A stretch of DNA of 64,000 nucleotides from Asterella californica (GCA_036924285.1 JAYKYS010000007.1:15562001-15626000); one strand, 5' to 3'; positions 25,150 through 37,869 are shown, numbered from the stretch's first letter. Notes: a model not told the origin generated them from the sequence alone. A program made the numbers and translations.

Positions 25150-26200
25150 CACAGAAGCAACGCTGAAGGAACTGAAGATTGGAGGTGATGGATTTCTTAT
25201 TGAGCAAGAGAAGAAAAAGCTTCAAGGAGATGCTATCTAGGCATGGTAAGGCGTTTGCGTTTGAGTCACATGAAGTAGGATGTGTAGATCCAAGTGTAGT
25301 TGCACCTATGATAATCTTTACTATACCGCATGTGTCTTGAAATCTACGTCTTATTCTTGTATCTACAGCTCATCTACCAAAGCTGATAGACTTGCTCAAT
25401 GAGAGGACTAGGATGGGTATCTTGGAACCTCTATAACTCTCTACTCTAGTAGATGGTTCTGTTCCGAAGAAGAGTGGAGCCTTGAGATTCATTCAAGATA
25501 TGCAGCCAGTTAACAAGGTGACTATCAAGAATATGGGTATAGGACCTATTGTAGACGAGTTTGCAGAGGCTTTTGCTGGTCCTGCTATCTATTCAATGGG
25601 AGTTTATGTTCAAGGTATGAACAGTTTTAGTTATTCTCTGAGAGTAGAGACTTGACTACAATGAGGACACCTTTAAGGTTACTAAGGATGTGCACCTTGC
25701 CACAAGATGCTACCAGTTCTGTAGCACATATGATGAATGATACGAACAAAGCTTTGAGAGATTTCATTCCTGAAAAAACTATGTCTTTCTTGATGAGGTG
25801 CCGATCAAAGGATGTGATGAGGAGGAGAAGAATGAGGTAATGGATCAGAAGAGGTGCCGTAAGTCTGTTGCAGATCACCTAGCTGATTGTGATAAGATAT
25901 TGAGTCGACTGGAGGAGGTTCATTTGACTTTATCAGGAGCAAAGTCTGTATTTGGAGAACATGAGGCATTAATTGTGGGACACCTATGTGGATCTTATGG
26001 TCAGAAACCTTGTCTAAACAAAGTTGATGTCATTCAAAGGATGAAGGAGACATGTGGATCAATTATTGAGGTGAGAAGATTTCTAGGTGCATGTGTGTTT
26101 TATCATATTATGGATTCCACACTTTGCACATGTAGCAGTTTCGTTGTACAAGTTGTTGAGGAAGGGACAAAGATTTCAATGGCATGAGGAGCAAAGCAAG
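25150..26200 (+). pseudogene. element B reverse transcriptase remnant
   Basis: Fragments in several frames cover the RT: PKKSGALRFIQDMQPVN near 25,470, VDEFAEAFAG..IYSMG near 25,550, MRTPLRLLRMCTLPQ near 25,660, and thumb/connection blocks LTLSGAKSVFG and VRRFLGACVFYHI at 25,920-26,110. The catalytic box should read FLDD; here a one-base deletion at about 25,792 leaves FL followed by D-E. The enzyme would copy the element RNA into DNA. At least five stops and several frameshifts make it inactive. Confidence 0.85.
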
Positions 26201-26654
26201 TCCATGAAGAAGTTGAAGGATCTTTTGTCTTCACCACCAACTCTACGGAAGATAACATATGAGTTGGGTAGATCTGTTATCCTTGCTGTCTTATTGACAT
26301 TGGATGGGCTATAGGACAAGATGATGAGGATGGAAACATATATGTGGTGCATTTTGGAGCTAGGTATTAAGTTCACGGCAGAGAGACTACCCTCAAGTCA
26401 AGAGAGAGCTATGAGGAGTAGTTACTGCAATGAAGAGTGACAAGGAATACTTGATAGGAGCACATGTGGTTGTGGAGACAGATTGTTTACCTCTCTTGGG
26501 ACTGATCACCAGCTGTACAACTCCAGATATTGCTATGTTGAGGTGGATAACATATATCAAGTCCTTGAATCCAGAGTTCAGACATATTTCAGGGAAAGAT
26601 AATCTTGTGGTAGATATGTTATCAATGATTAGGTACTACGCTGAGAAAGGATGA
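26200..26654 (+). pseudogene. element B RNase H remnant
   Basis: Blocks shared with C: VDTS-like residues at about 26,290 (disrupted), KSDKEYLIGAHVVVETDCLP (26,433-26,490), TTPDIAMLRWITYIKSLNPE and DNLVVDMLS. In this family RNase H follows RT directly and degrades the RNA template. The N-terminal part is frame-shifted and the first catalytic Asp region is partly lost. Confidence 0.75.
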
Positions 26655-28135
26655 TAGATGACCAGGAGGATGTGAGAACAGAGTTCTATTCTAGTGTTTT
26701 TGCTAGAAAAGATAGAAGCTGTTTCGCAACTCCATCGGAGTTATTTGAGGAAACTATGTATGATGGAGAGTGGTTGGATCTTGGACGCTATTTGAGTTCA
26801 TTGGAAAGACAAGAAGACTGGTCTGATGCATATTTCAAGAGGATCCGTAGAATAGCTTATGGTTACATTTTACATGGAGGACACTTAAGCTACAAAGAGG
26901 TATACCACAATGAGTGATATGTGACCTGGAATTGCAGCAGCAACCGATCAAGGAGTTCCATGAGAGTCTCTGGGCTGGTCATAGAGGAGTTTGGACTACA
27001 TTTGCCAAGATGAAGGAGAAATATTGGTGGAAAGATATGTATAAGGATGTAGTACAATTTGTTTCATCATGTATACCTTACCAGATGTATTTCAGTATAT
27101 ACGATCGTGATGGATTGCATCCTACTTATTCTTTAGCCATACATTACGAATGGGTAGTTGATCTTGTAACTATGCTATTTGAGCTTGGACAAATGCGGTA
27201 TCTAGTCTTGGCTAGAAAAGATCTATCTAACCAAGTTGAAGGTCGTGCCCTGAGGACGAAGACCACTGCTAGTGTCTGTCGCTTTCTACTTGAAGATGTT
27301 ATTTGTAGGTATGGGTGTGTGAGAAAGATCACTGTAGATAAGGATGAGCTGGATTCACAAGAAGCAGTTGAGTTCTTCAAGCGATTAAGAATCAAGTTGA
27401 CGTAACCACTGCTTACAATCCTGAAGGGAATGGCAAGAGCGAACGAGATCATCCGCCAATCATCAAAGCTTTGGTAAAAACTTGCAAGAATAAGATCAGT
27501 AAATGGTCTATACTACTACCATTTGCTTTATGGATAGACCGTACAACACATAGTACTGTTATAGGTTATATGCGAATAAAGTTGATACTAGTGCAAAAAC
27601 TTGTGATGCCCATTGAGGAGGTTGTGCCTACTTGGAATGTTTTGTCATGGGAAGATGGTAGAAGTACGGAGGATCTTCTTGCATTAAGAATCCAGCAGTT
27701 AGAATGAAGACCTGAGGATGTGGTCAAAGCTATGGAAGTTAAAGACTGCTAGCGAGAAAAACAAAGAGAGATTTGATATGATGCATAGATTACGACCCAA
27801 ACCAGTTAAGGAAGGTGATTGGATGTTAGTCTATGATAGTAGTCTTGATAATAAGCATAGCACTATTGAAAAGTTTTCCAAGAGATGATTTGGACCTTAT
27901 GTGGTGCTAAAAGTTCATGATAATGTCACATACTCCTTGAGAGAATTAGATGGTGCAGTGTTCAAGATATCAGTTGCAGGGAAGAGGATCAAGCTCTTCA
28001 AAAGGAGAGGAGAGGACCAGAACATTGTAAACTTTACTGAGGATGGAATTGAAGACTGAATGGAGATTGAAGATGAGTTTGAAGATGAAGCTGAAGGGTC
28101 TTGATCTAGATCAGACACATACCAAAGGATGTGCA
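26655..28135 (+). pseudogene. element B integrase remnant
   Basis: Zinc-binding HHCC region: FHESLWAGHRG followed by KYWWKDMYKDVVQFVSSC at about 26,950-27,080. The second Cys of the CxxC pair is Tyr here. The catalytic core follows, with VVDLVTML, MRYLVLARKDLSNQVEGRAL, ITVDKDELDS and, after a frame change near 27,400, NPEGNGKSERDH. The C-terminal region (27,500-28,100) ends with LRELDG-type and RIKLFKRRGE blocks. DDE residues are recognisable, but stops and shifts destroy the frame. Integrase would insert the cDNA, producing the short target duplications seen in this family. Confidence 0.85.
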
Positions 28136-28152
28136 GATTTAGAGAGGATGGA

Positions 28153-29525
28153 TGTCGTGTTACTTGACGGCTACATGCTACACTTCTACTCCGACACTTG
28201 AGTTTAGTAGTTCTAGAAGTTAGCTCAATAATACTTCTAGTCTTTTATCCATATGTTTGACACTTTTGCATATGGTGTTAACACTATTATGTTATATATT
28301 TTGAATCCTAATAGGTTGATAGTATATTATTTATCTTGTTCAAGCATTCGTATGCTTGTGCAAGTGATTTCATACTTATCTATGTTGTTCAAAGTACACA
28401 ACTTTAGGTGTATCACGTTGAGAGAATTTAAGCTCATGTCATTTAAGATGTCGCCCATGCATACTTTCTAGCTTGTTTAAGTTATCTTTCAGACTTACAT
28501 GTCACTTTACATATCTTCGCATGAAGTTTAAGGTTAATGCTGATACTTTAGAGGCTTGACATGTAGCCTATGTGTGAAGTTAAGTTGCCACGTGGATTAG
28601 GGACACAAAAGGATAGGGAAGTGAAGCTATGAACTCCCATTGGTCCATTTTTATCTTTTGTGAAACTCTAAACTTAAAAGCAGAGGTCTTAGAGGTAGTT
28701 TGAGCTTTTGATAATGGCATCTAAAAATCTGAGAGCATAGCGGGAGAGAGCTCGTCATGCTAGTCACTATCAGTGCAAATTTTGATCGATTTGGAGCAAT
28801 AAAGAAGGAGTTGTGCTAAATTGAAGTTCGGATTGGACCGGAATTGCATCACAATTGTTGATATTGATGTTTTTGGTGTCAATTGCAGCAGAATAGAGAA
28901 TCGCTTCAAACTTCGTGGTTGCGTTCAATGTCAGCAGGGCTACGACTGTCAAAAAAATTTCATGTCATTTGAATGAGTGAGTAATTCAAGGCGATCGCTG
29001 AAGCAGAGGGGGTCTGAAAAACTCTCAATCTAGAGTAGCAACTTCAGAGCCCGAGATCTAGAGAACGGTGTACAACCAGCAAGTCAAATTTCACATGGAT
29101 GTTCAGCATGCTGTAGAATCCAAATCCTGTAAGAATGAGCGAAAGTTATCATGCTTATTTTCTGTTCTAGGTCGAAGTAGTCATTTGGGTGTTAGAAATT
29201 ATCGTAATTTCCTTACTCAAAACGTTTTTGTCCCTATCTCAATGCTCAAATTCGAAAGTTTGTATGTGTGTTCAGTAGGACGTCTTTTACATGTAGGAGA
29301 AGTTTTGAAGTCTAAACCATCATATGTTTCATATTCTTGAGAGTTAATGTTCACCGTTTGACCTTATTACTACTAGTTAGTTCTAATTGTCACTTTCTGA
29401 ACATATTAGAGGACACAACAGACCTGTGTGAGTGTTTATAGTGCCACGTTACAACTTGAAGCCTACCTCATGAGTTCCACAGCCAGAAGCTCAACGCTTC
29501 TAAATAGACGTATCACACTTCGACA
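28153..29525 (+). repeat. element B 3' LTR
   Basis: 1,373 bases from TGTCGTGTTACTTGAC to CACTTCGACA. It follows a purine-rich stretch (AGAGAGGATGGA, 28141-28152) that fits a polypurine tract. It aligns throughout with the 5' LTR and the nested solo LTR. Confidence 0.9.
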
Positions 29526-30132
29526 ACATGCATGACCAAACCCACACACAAAACACAAAAATCTCTATCATGTTCTCGATCCAAACAAAACACACGACAC
29601 GTAATAAATCTTCATTCCAAATCATTCAGTCTGTAAGTCTTCAATTCCAGATCATCGAGATTAAATCTCATGCTCAAGAACTCAGAACTTTAGAAAACTG
29701 CTCTTGTGAAGCATTCGCGCATTCACCTAGAAGCTTCTTGTTTTCTATTCAAAGATACTCCAAGTAGATACTAATTTTTTTGTAGAAAAATATAGATTTC
29801 ATCATGTGATACACTTGGGTCAAAAAATCAAGTCCAATTGATATATGATGAGACAATTATGACATTTTTAGAAGTTTCAGAGAACGACAATGGCTATAAC
29901 TCGAGTTCTAAGTGTCAAAACGAGGTGATTCTGATGGTAAGAGGTAGTCATGATAAAGTATCTTTGGGCGTAGGTGTCAAAAGCTGACTGTATGATCGAA
30001 TTGATAGCCATCGATACATAGGTCTATGAAGATATCTTAATTAGTCTTTCTGACACATAAGAATAAATTGACATATGAATTTATGACATCGAGGAATTGA
30101 GGATAGAGGACAGAAACAAGTAGAGAGGAGAT
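29526..30132. other. spacer between elements B and F'
   Basis: AT-rich DNA with a short frame (29,528-29,767) of no recognised family. I see no LTR terminus or coding remnant. It may be the pre-insertion sequence of either flanking element. Confidence 0.5.
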
Positions 30133-32465
30133 TGTGGTGCCTACAATTTGTAAGATTAGAGATTTTTCGAAATTTTTAAAGTTAATGACATGTCTATGTA
30201 ATTGAAGTAACCTTCTTACTTAAGATTGCACCTTACTTAGCGAGAAGATGATCTTAAGGACTTTTTGTAAAGAGAAGTCGACTTCTTCCAAAGCCGGAAG
30301 ACGGACGTCTTCTGGAAAGACTTCTTTTGAATCGTGTCTTCCAGAAGATGGAAGCCAGAAGATGAAAGACAGAAGCTGGAAGCCAGAAGACGAACGTCTT
30401 TCATGAAGATAGGGACTGTGACTTCAGAGGTACCAACCGCGCACCACGTAGGTGAGGGGTAGGTATACCAACCAGGTAGTCACTGTAGTAATAGATAGAC
30501 CAAGGTAATCGAACCTTTAATCACGCATGGAATACACGAGCTGGAGGCGCATTAGCATCAACTCCCTTGCTGCTTCTCGCATTGGAGATCGACTGCGCTT
30601 TAAGATCGATTTGCACCTTGGGAAATCGAAGTAACATTAGAAGCGAGGAGAGTTGAAACTGAGAGCACACAAGATCGACTTACGACAAGAGAGAGAGCGA
30701 GGCCGATTGTACCAGCTAGGAGCACATTCGAGCTGAAGAAATCTCTGAGGATTTCAAGAAGCAGAAATCGAGGGTCGATTAGGAACTAGAAAGAAGTTTC
30801 GAGATAGAAGCGAGACTCGATTGCAGTAGCAGAGGGGCGCGGCTCAAGATTGATGACAAAAGCAGGATCGTGGTATCACATCAAAGGTGAAAGTGAATAT
30901 TGGAAGCGCGCGAAAGATTGACGGTGCAACAGAAGCAGCGAGAAGCAGTACTGAGGTTCTTCTCGTGTTCTTTTCTCTTTCCCACCGCTTCCCGTCTCTG
31001 ATTTGATATCCTCTGCGCTTCTCCGCTCGTTTGTAGGAAGTCCATCGATCGATTTTCCTATCCTGAAATTGCTTCTGCAAAAATTGAGCACGGAAGCGCT
31101 GTCTAATTTTTGACAGCCATCTTCCCACTTCTTCCCAAGTTGGAATTGAGCTTCCCTGCTTCTCATCCTCAAATTCGACCACATGACAATCAATTTCCCT
31201 ATCGTACCACACCTTAGTTCTTGAATCCATGGACAAAAGATGCTTCTGAAGATCTGAACATCTTCGGAAGACGCTTCTGAATGTCTGAACGTCTTCGGAA
31301 GACGACTGTATCAAGATTCGTATCAAGATTGAATTTGATTGGAATTTATGTTGAGAGAAGCTTGGTATGAATCCTGAGTGAGCTTATGAGTTGATTGTTG
31401 TTTCGAGAAGCTGAAAACTGGGAACCAGGCCTGTGCCTCTCAATCTTCCCGTCTTTTCAAACCCACATCTTGCTAGAGAGACTAGAAACTTGGAACGGCT
31501 GGTAGAATGCATGAGAAGACGTGAGGATCTTTTACGGGTCTAGATCTGTCCGATCTATAGCAGCCTATTCCTTCTTCTTCCCAAACTTAGAAGAGAGTTG
31601 TGAGAAGCCTTGCTGGCAGAATCTAGAGAGAAAAGTCGAGGGTCATACTTCTCGTCATGCAACAAGTTTCTTCTGAGCGTGTATGAGAGGTAAGGAGTCG
31701 GAAGAACAGAGTATGAACGTTCTGTATCCGATGTGAGACTAGATTGCGTGTAGGAAGCTGAAAACAGGTGAGATCAGTGACTGGAAGCTTGCCTGCGGGA
31801 GGTCTTTCGTGTACGTCAGTTAAATCAGAAGCTGTATTGGGAATCTTCCTGGATACCACTATCACCGTAGAGTCCGCAACTTCTGAACCTTTTCGTATAT
31901 TTTGCTTCTCACGTATCTTGTATCTTCTGTTAGGAAGTAGGATGAAATGCAAGGTGGGTTGTCTTCTTAGGAATCCATGTGATGCCTTGCTTAGTTAAGA
32001 TTGTTTAGATATAGCTCAGAAGACGAAAGATCAGAAGCCCACATCAAGAATGTCGAGGAGGAAGCCACCTCAACCACACCCGAAGTACCAGCAAGGCTTC
32101 TCACTTTATCTGAAGTCGATTTAGGAGTTCAGGTAGGAGAGGATCCAGTGGGAATAGCACCCGACGATCAAGAGTAGGCAGCAAGTTTGGAAGACAGTTG
32201 ACTTGCTAATTTTGGTAAGAAGCGAAGTTTACTATTTTAGGGAGGGATAACTCTCTTTGTAATTCTAGATGACTGTCCACGTGACAGTGTAGGCAACGAT
32301 AGGAGCAGAAACTGAGCAAGGAGCCGACTGCATGTGAGGTGGTGGCCTTCTGACAACGCCTCATTTCCCTTGGCTGCGAGTGAGGATTGGAGGGGAACTC
32401 CCTCCCCCGACTCAAGTGCATAAGTATAAAGTAGAACACAGAGCGTCTCCTGATGTTTCCTCTTG
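30133..32465 (+). mobile_element. element F': internally deleted copy of family F
   Basis: Plus-strand relative of the minus-strand element at 49,190-53,800. Homology starts at TGTGGTGCCTACAA (30133) and continues through GAAGAC-rich DNA to about 32,030. It then jumps to the last 40 codons of the F ORF (32,052-32,177), a purine-rich stretch TTTTAGGGAGGGA (about 32,237-32,249), and a tail that aligns with F around 49,190-49,430. About 2.2 kb of the ORF is missing relative to F. The right end is uncertain: coding sequence of element G is clear from about 32,466. Confidence 0.7.
32052..32177 (+). pseudogene. remnant C-terminus of the F-family ORF
   Basis: The open segment with EATSTTPEV matches the C-terminal EATSVTPEV segment of the F ORF at about 49,560-49,610 (minus strand). 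It ends with a TAG at the corresponding place. It is fused directly to the leader/LTR part, so the rest of the ORF was deleted. Confidence 0.6.
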
Positions 32466-33258
32466 TCCGCCACCCACCATAAAATCTGCAACCCGCATCA
32501 AACACATGACTCCGTCGTTGAAGTCCATCTGTTTATCTTTGATCAAATTCACCGCAAAGTCATCAATTTTCCGCGTCTTTCGGATCAGCCTCACTCCCAG
32601 CTTCCGTCCTTTAACTCTAACGTTCAACCTTAAAGGTTCCCGTCTAAGTTCCACTTAAAACCTTTCCAAGAAAGTGTTCCCCAAAACCGCATGGATATCA
32701 TCCATCTCGCACACCGTGAAGTTCTCTTTAAACTCCAACTTCCCACATGCAAATTGTACGTCCAAGACCACTTCAGAAGTTTGGTACATCTTGTCCTTGG
32801 CAAAGTGTACATGAATAGGCTTGTCTGTCTTGGAGGTAGAAAAGCCCAACTTTTTCATCAACTTCGGACTTATGAAGGAGTGGGTCGCTCCTGTGTCCAC
32901 AAGAAAAGTAACATCACGGTTAGCAACTTTAGCTTGTTAGAAACATCAGTCTTGGAGTCTTCTTCGTGGTTCTCAATGTCACAGTCATCTGACCCTCCAA
33001 CAAGTCCTTTGTAACAAATGCATTTATGCTATAGTTACTAACCTTAGGTTTCGTACACCCCTTAGCAATATGGCCTGCCTCATCACAATTGTAGCAAGTA
33101 AACTTAGCGTCATTGTCCTTCTGAGGTATTTGCCCCTTAGGTTTTGCTCCTGTTTGCTGTCGCTTTGCTGCCGGGACAGAAGAATCCTTCCGATCCTTCT
33201 CATCCCCATCCCATTGTCGCTTGAAGCCCTTGTTCTTCTTCTAAAACTTGTCCGTGCT
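32466..33258 (-). pseudogene. element G: gag zinc knuckle and aspartic protease
   Basis: Minus-strand continuation of the G gag interrupted by element C. A CCHC zinc knuckle (CYNCDEAGHIAKGC, 33,055-33,097) is preceded by a Lys/Gln-rich stretch. The protease follows, with the standard active-site motif VDTGATHSFIS (about 32,870-32,901), and ends with a VLGNTFLERF block near 32,660. A further linker runs to about 32,466. Frameshifts separate knuckle and protease. The knuckle would bind genomic RNA and the protease would cut Gag-Pol. No RT of G is found: it is lost beyond the F' copy. Confidence 0.85.
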
Positions 33259-33262
33259 GCGT

Positions 33263-35471
33263 TGTCAGGGAGAGTCCTTCTCAGGAAGGGCGAGCCTTCT
33301 GGCTGTGATAGATCGCGAGATAGAAGTAGAGATTGTATACCAAGACAAGAGCCAAGCAGGAGATCGCAACGGCTGAAGTCACTCACAGAGACTATGACTA
33401 TAGATCACTTACTACTGAACAGATCAAGTCTCAAGTCTCAGGAGACAGATCCCCCTTCAGACACAACAGATATCAGAAATAAAGCACCTGAACTCACGAT
33501 GCTTTATTTCTCTTCCGAACACACTCAATAGTCCTCCACATATATCAATTTACAACCTATCTCTACTCAAATCCTTACGTTGACCACCGCAAATGCCAAA
33601 TGGCCAATTTTTACTCAACTAGCCTTCTCTCCAGCAGATTTCTCTCCAGAACCTACAACCGATGAAGATTTGAAACTCCAATGCCTTGTATCCCCCCCTA
33701 CGACAGCTTCAGCACTGAAATTTCTCAGAAAACCTGACCTTCTCAGTCTCAGTCCTCCTCCTCCGCTCAGATAATGTTCTCTTTTCACCAAATTCACCTC
33801 AACTCAAGCCTAATAGGTGAAATTCAGACCCCAAACTCTTAATCTTCTCTCTGCGTCAACCTCTCAACTGAAAACTATCAAGAATTTAATCCAGCGTCAA
33901 TCAAGAGTCCCTTGCAGATTATCAAAACGATCTCCTTCCATAAAACTGCCTCCTGTCCGATCAGAAGTAATTCTACCTCCAACTTGTAAATTAGGTAAAA
34001 TCTCAGTCCCCCAAACACTTGTCCGTCCCTCAGCCACGATCACCCAGTTCCTTAATTCAGTTCTGTCAGAAAAAATTGATTTCCCTCAGTCTTTAAGCTT
34101 CTCCTTCCGCCTTCAGCTCCCCGTTCTCTCTGTCAAAGAATCTCCTCAAAAAGTGTCCCCGAATCTCCAGCCGTCGCAAGTATTTAACCTAAAAGCTTAA
34201 GGGCCTAGCTAAGCTGCCCCCTTGCTGTCCTTATAAGTACAGTCGCTTATCACAAGCAGGCCCCCAGCTTAAGTTGCCCCCCTACTGTCCTTACGTACAA
34301 AACTCTTCTTGCAAAACTGACCTTTAAAACTCAAAAAGTGTCCCCGAATCTCCAGCCGTCGCAGGTATTTAACCTAAAAGCTTAAGGGCCTAGCTAAGCT
34401 GCCCCCTTGCTGTCCTTATAAGTACAGTCGCTTATCACAAGCAGGCCCTCAGCTTAAGCTGCCTCCCTACTGTGCTTACGTACAAAACTCTTCTTGCAAA
34501 ACTAACCCTCTTTTAAATAAAACTGCACAGCTGTCTTTGTAAAACAGACTCCTTCACTGTAAAACTCACACTGCTTCCTTCGCCATTGCTAAACCGACTC
34601 GATGGATAAATAACATATTGACAAAAGTTTCCCGTGCCCTTGATGCCACCCTGAATATACTACAAGCCATCCAATGTAGACCGAAGCCCTAACACGTATG
34701 AGGCTGCCCCACAGGGCTTACAGCCCCTCCATATGCGCACCGGGTATCTCCCATAGTATATACAAGATGGCATGCGGAGGTTTAGGCCAGGAAGCCCACG
34801 ATTAAGGGAGATACCGATCTCCCGCCCCTAGATATGCAGGACATGGCTGCACACCCAACATAGACTCCCATCCGGGAGGCCAAAATGCCAGAATAGGAAC
34901 TCAAGGCCAGGGGGATTTGATCTTGAGACCTCCTCCTCCCTAGGCAGGCGCACTATCACTGGGATGGCCTTTGGTTCCGTTCAAAACCATTAAATTTTCT
35001 GTACACATGCTTTTACTAAGAAGTTTTCCTGTAAAGTCTTTACTAGTCTTTCCTACGCTAACTTCACTATACAACTTCATTTTTAATGAATAAAGAGTCT
35101 AAACTATAGTACTTGTGAACACTTATATACTCACGCTATCAGATTCTGAGTTTGAGTCACGAGCCAAAATCGACAGATTTCTCTCTTTCATACATTTCTC
35201 AGTCTAAAACCCCGTACTAACTACTACTTAAAACACTTTTTGTCGAAACTGGAAGCGCAAAGTCGCTCTCCTCGCCGAGCTCTGCATTCTGATGCTCTTC
35301 GACATCTTTCAAGGTGATATTTCAGTCTAAGCTAGGGGGCAGCTTGTCAAACATGGCCCCAGCTTAGCTCCTGCCCAGCTTGATAAGCTAGGGCACAGCT
35401 TCCCGAATAAATGCAGGTTGAGTGTCTTCTGAAGTTCCATTTCCGCACCTTGAACGTCATGCACTACGACA
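33263..35471 (-). repeat. element C 3' LTR
   Basis: 2,209 bases, plus-strand ends TGTCAGGGAGAGTCC and GCACTACGACA. It matches 41777-44207 over its length and the solo LTR at 22007-24120. It carries one 185-bp tandem duplication (units starting near 34,151 and 34,336) but not the 225-bp duplication found in the 5' LTR. Confidence 0.95.
34151..34520. repeat. 185-bp tandem duplication within the C LTR
   Basis: Two units start AAGTGTCCCCGAATCTCCAG at about 34,151 and 34,336. The same duplication is present in the other LTR of element C (units near 42,653 and 42,838) but only one unit is seen in the solo LTR. It therefore predates the insertion of C and distinguishes two LTR subfamilies. Confidence 0.85.
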
Positions 35472-35483
35472 TTCACCCCCTCC
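35472..35483 (-). promoter_or_regulatory. polypurine tract of element C
   Basis: On the minus strand GGAGGGGGTGAA directly precedes the 3' LTR start TGTCG. This is the place and composition of a polypurine tract, the primer for plus-strand DNA synthesis. Confidence 0.85.
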
Positions 35484-35529
35484 AAACCTGCACATCCTCC
35501 GGTATGTGCCAACTTTTCCACTAGTCTCC

Positions 35530-36474
35530 AAGGTTCTCTAAATCGCCGTCGTCTTCTTCAACGTCCCCTTTGTCTTCTTCGGATAGCAGATCTGCTTCGA
35601 CATCCATCATCTGATATGACTCTAGAAATTCACCGAGCTCAACGGATTCTCCCCTTCTTCTGAACAACTTGATCCGCTTGCCAGCAACAGGAAGTCTTAG
35701 ATGTGTACCATCAAGCTCCTATAAAGAATAAGTAGCATTCTGATACACTTCTAAGACAACATACGGACCGAACCACCTCCTAGAAAATTTCCGAACTGTA
35801 GAGTGCTGATTCTCTAATGTGCTGTCATACATCAAAATCCAATCTCCAGCATGTATGGGCTTCGGCCGGAGCTTATGGGTCTTGTCAAACCTGTCTTTGT
35901 TCTTGAGACGGGCCTCTTTCAGCTTCTGTTATGCCTCTATAAGATCCTCCTCCCTATGTTCTAACTGTCTGATTCGAAGTGCCAGAAGTTGTACATGATC
36001 CATTTCTTCCTCCCATGGTAAAGTAGCCCATGTAGGAAAGTCCTCTTCTGCTGGCATAATCGGCTTCTGACCCAGCATCAGCTCAATGAGCATGTACCCA
36101 GTAGTAGTGCAATGAGTCGACCTGTCAGCCCACAGAGCAAAAGGAAGCAACCTAGGCTACTGTCTATGCCTACCATCACATGCCTTTACCAGAGCTTGAA
36201 CAATCGACGGATGCCCTCTCTCGCTCTTACCAATCCCTTCCGGATTCATAGCAGTAGTGAGTTTTAGTTTCACTCCGTGTTGGGCGAAGAACTCCTTTGC
36301 TTCCGTACCACGCAACTCTCCTCTGTCTGCACGCAATCTTCCTATAGATCCGTACCTACAGATAATATCTTCAAGAACAAATCTACATATTCCTTCTGTG
36401 GTCTTCGTACTCAGAGCTCGTCCTTCCACAAAATTGGAGAGGTCTTCCCGAGCCAACACCAAGTACCTCATACC
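35530..36474 (-). pseudogene. element C integrase core and C-terminal region
   Basis: Same frame as the upstream pol segment, interrupted only by isolated stops (near 36,472, 36,154, 35,928 and 35,675). It holds MRYLVLAREDLSNFVEGRAL, the LRADRGEL segment with the second catalytic Asp, and NPEGIGKSERGHPSIV with the catalytic Glu. A C-terminal part follows, with LPFALWADRSTH, HKLRPKPIHAGDW, RRWFGPYVVL and GKRIKLFRRRGE. An acidic tail ends close to the PPT. No chromodomain is visible. Confidence 0.85.
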
Positions 36475-37869
36475 TCATAACCCAGGAGGCATTGCTACCA
36501 AATCAAGAACCCATTGAAAATGAATACTGGGCGGAAAAGTTGGTACCAGGCCATCCCTATAACGTACCTTTGAATAAAATTGATAGTGTAGGCACGAGCT
36601 TACAAAGTTCACCACATCCTGATAAAGTCCTCTCCACCAATATCTCTCCTTCAGTTTTGTATAGGTAGCCCAAGCTCCCCGATGTCCGACCCACAAGGTG
36701 TCATGAAACTCCTTCATCAGCCGTTGCTTGATCTGCTGATCGTCTATAACTCGCAAAAGCGCTCCATCTCTTCTCTTTGGACGTTTCCAAAGATATCCAT
36801 CTCGCAGCAAGTAATCGTATGCCTTCCTCCTTATCTCTCTGAACTCTACATCACTCAAACCCTCCTGTCTGTTCAAAGAACTCAGATAAAGTCCAATGTC
36901 ACGTAACCTTCCCGTGTAGAACTCCTCTTTGAATGGTAGTGACTCCAAATCCGAAGTTTGCTGACTACACCAAACATCTCTCTTCTCTTCGTTCTCCACC
37001 TCTGCAAACATCTCATCCTCATCTGTGTAGCGAGCCCTAGACAGCATGTCTGCAACTGGATTCTCTTTCCCGGCAATGTGTTTCAGCTCAGGGTTCAAAC
37101 TCCGGATGTAAGCAATCCATCTCAACATTGCTATGTTTGGAGTACTGCAGTTTGCTATCATACCAAGCAAGGGCAAACAATCTGTTTCTAAAATAACATG
37201 AGCACCTATCAAGAACTCCTGATCTACCTTCATAGCAGTAACAACTCCCCATAGTTCACGCTTTACTTGAGGATAGTTACGTTGTCTGTCTGTCAAAATT
37301 CGGGCTCCAAATCTAGAAACAAACCGCACACCATCTGCATCTTCTTGACCAACTGCCCATCCAATCGCCTTTGGACTCGTGTCTACAGTTAGTATCACAA
37401 CAAGTCTTCCTCTCTGATAGTTAAGTCTCCTCAGTATGGGTGGAGACTTCAGAATCTCCTTCATCCGTTCCATTGTCTCATGATGCTCTTGCCGCCAAGT
37501 AAACCTCTTCCCTTTTCTCAGAAGCGCATACAAAGGCTCGGCAATGTGTGCATAATGAGGAATGCTCACGCGAAAGAACACACAAGCTCCCAAAAAACGT
37601 CGAACCTCAATGATATTCGTACAGTCTGCTATCCTTGCTATAGCATCTACCTTCTCTGGGTTCGGTCTTCTTCCAAATGTGCCACACAAATGACCAACCA
37701 CCATAACCTCTGACATCCCAAAACGAGACTTAGTACCTGATAGAGTGAGGTGTACCTCCTCCAGACGTGTTAGAATCCTACCCACGTCATGAATATGATC
37801 AGCAATAAACTTCCTGCAACCATTGGAAGTCACTGTCTCATCCTTGTCTTCCACCAGACAGCCTTTCAT
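36475..37869 (-). pseudogene. element C pol: RT connection, RNase H, integrase N-terminus
   Basis: A 464-codon open frame. It starts just after the RT active site, with MKGCLVED, then the LTLSGTKSRFG and VRRFLGACVFF blocks. RNase H follows, with catalytic region VILTVDTSPKAIGWA, then RELWGVV and LETDCLPLLGM. The integrase zinc-binding domain is FHDTLWVGHRG with FVSSCLHYQ, where Tyr replaces the second Cys. The frame ends at the start of the catalytic core (FQWVLDLVAMP). It is the longest undamaged pol piece in the window. By itself it lacks the RT palm. Confidence 0.9.

Larger units (their letters stand above)
18556..29525 (+). mobile_element. element B: degenerate Ty3/gypsy LTR retrotransposon with nested insertions
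   Basis: Plus-strand element with a 5' LTR at 18556-21324, internal gag, protease, RT, RNase H and integrase remnants, and a 3' LTR at 28153-29525. LTR ends are TGTCG and (C/T)GACA. Domain order (protease, RT, RNase H, integrase) is that of Ty3/gypsy. The coding part is homologous to elements C and E. It is full of stops and frameshifts and contains two later insertions: a solo LTR of its own family at 18812-20185 and a solo LTR of family C at 22007-24120. The flanks ATGT (18552-18555) and ACAT (29526-29529) are not identical, so no target duplication is recognised. It is dead as an autonomous element. Confidence 0.9.

Noticed and set aside
18552..29529. Target-site duplication for element B
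   Set aside because: ATGT and ACAT at the two ends differ at two of four positions.
36257..36517. Plus-strand frames within element C pol
   Set aside because: Shadows of the integrase coding strand.
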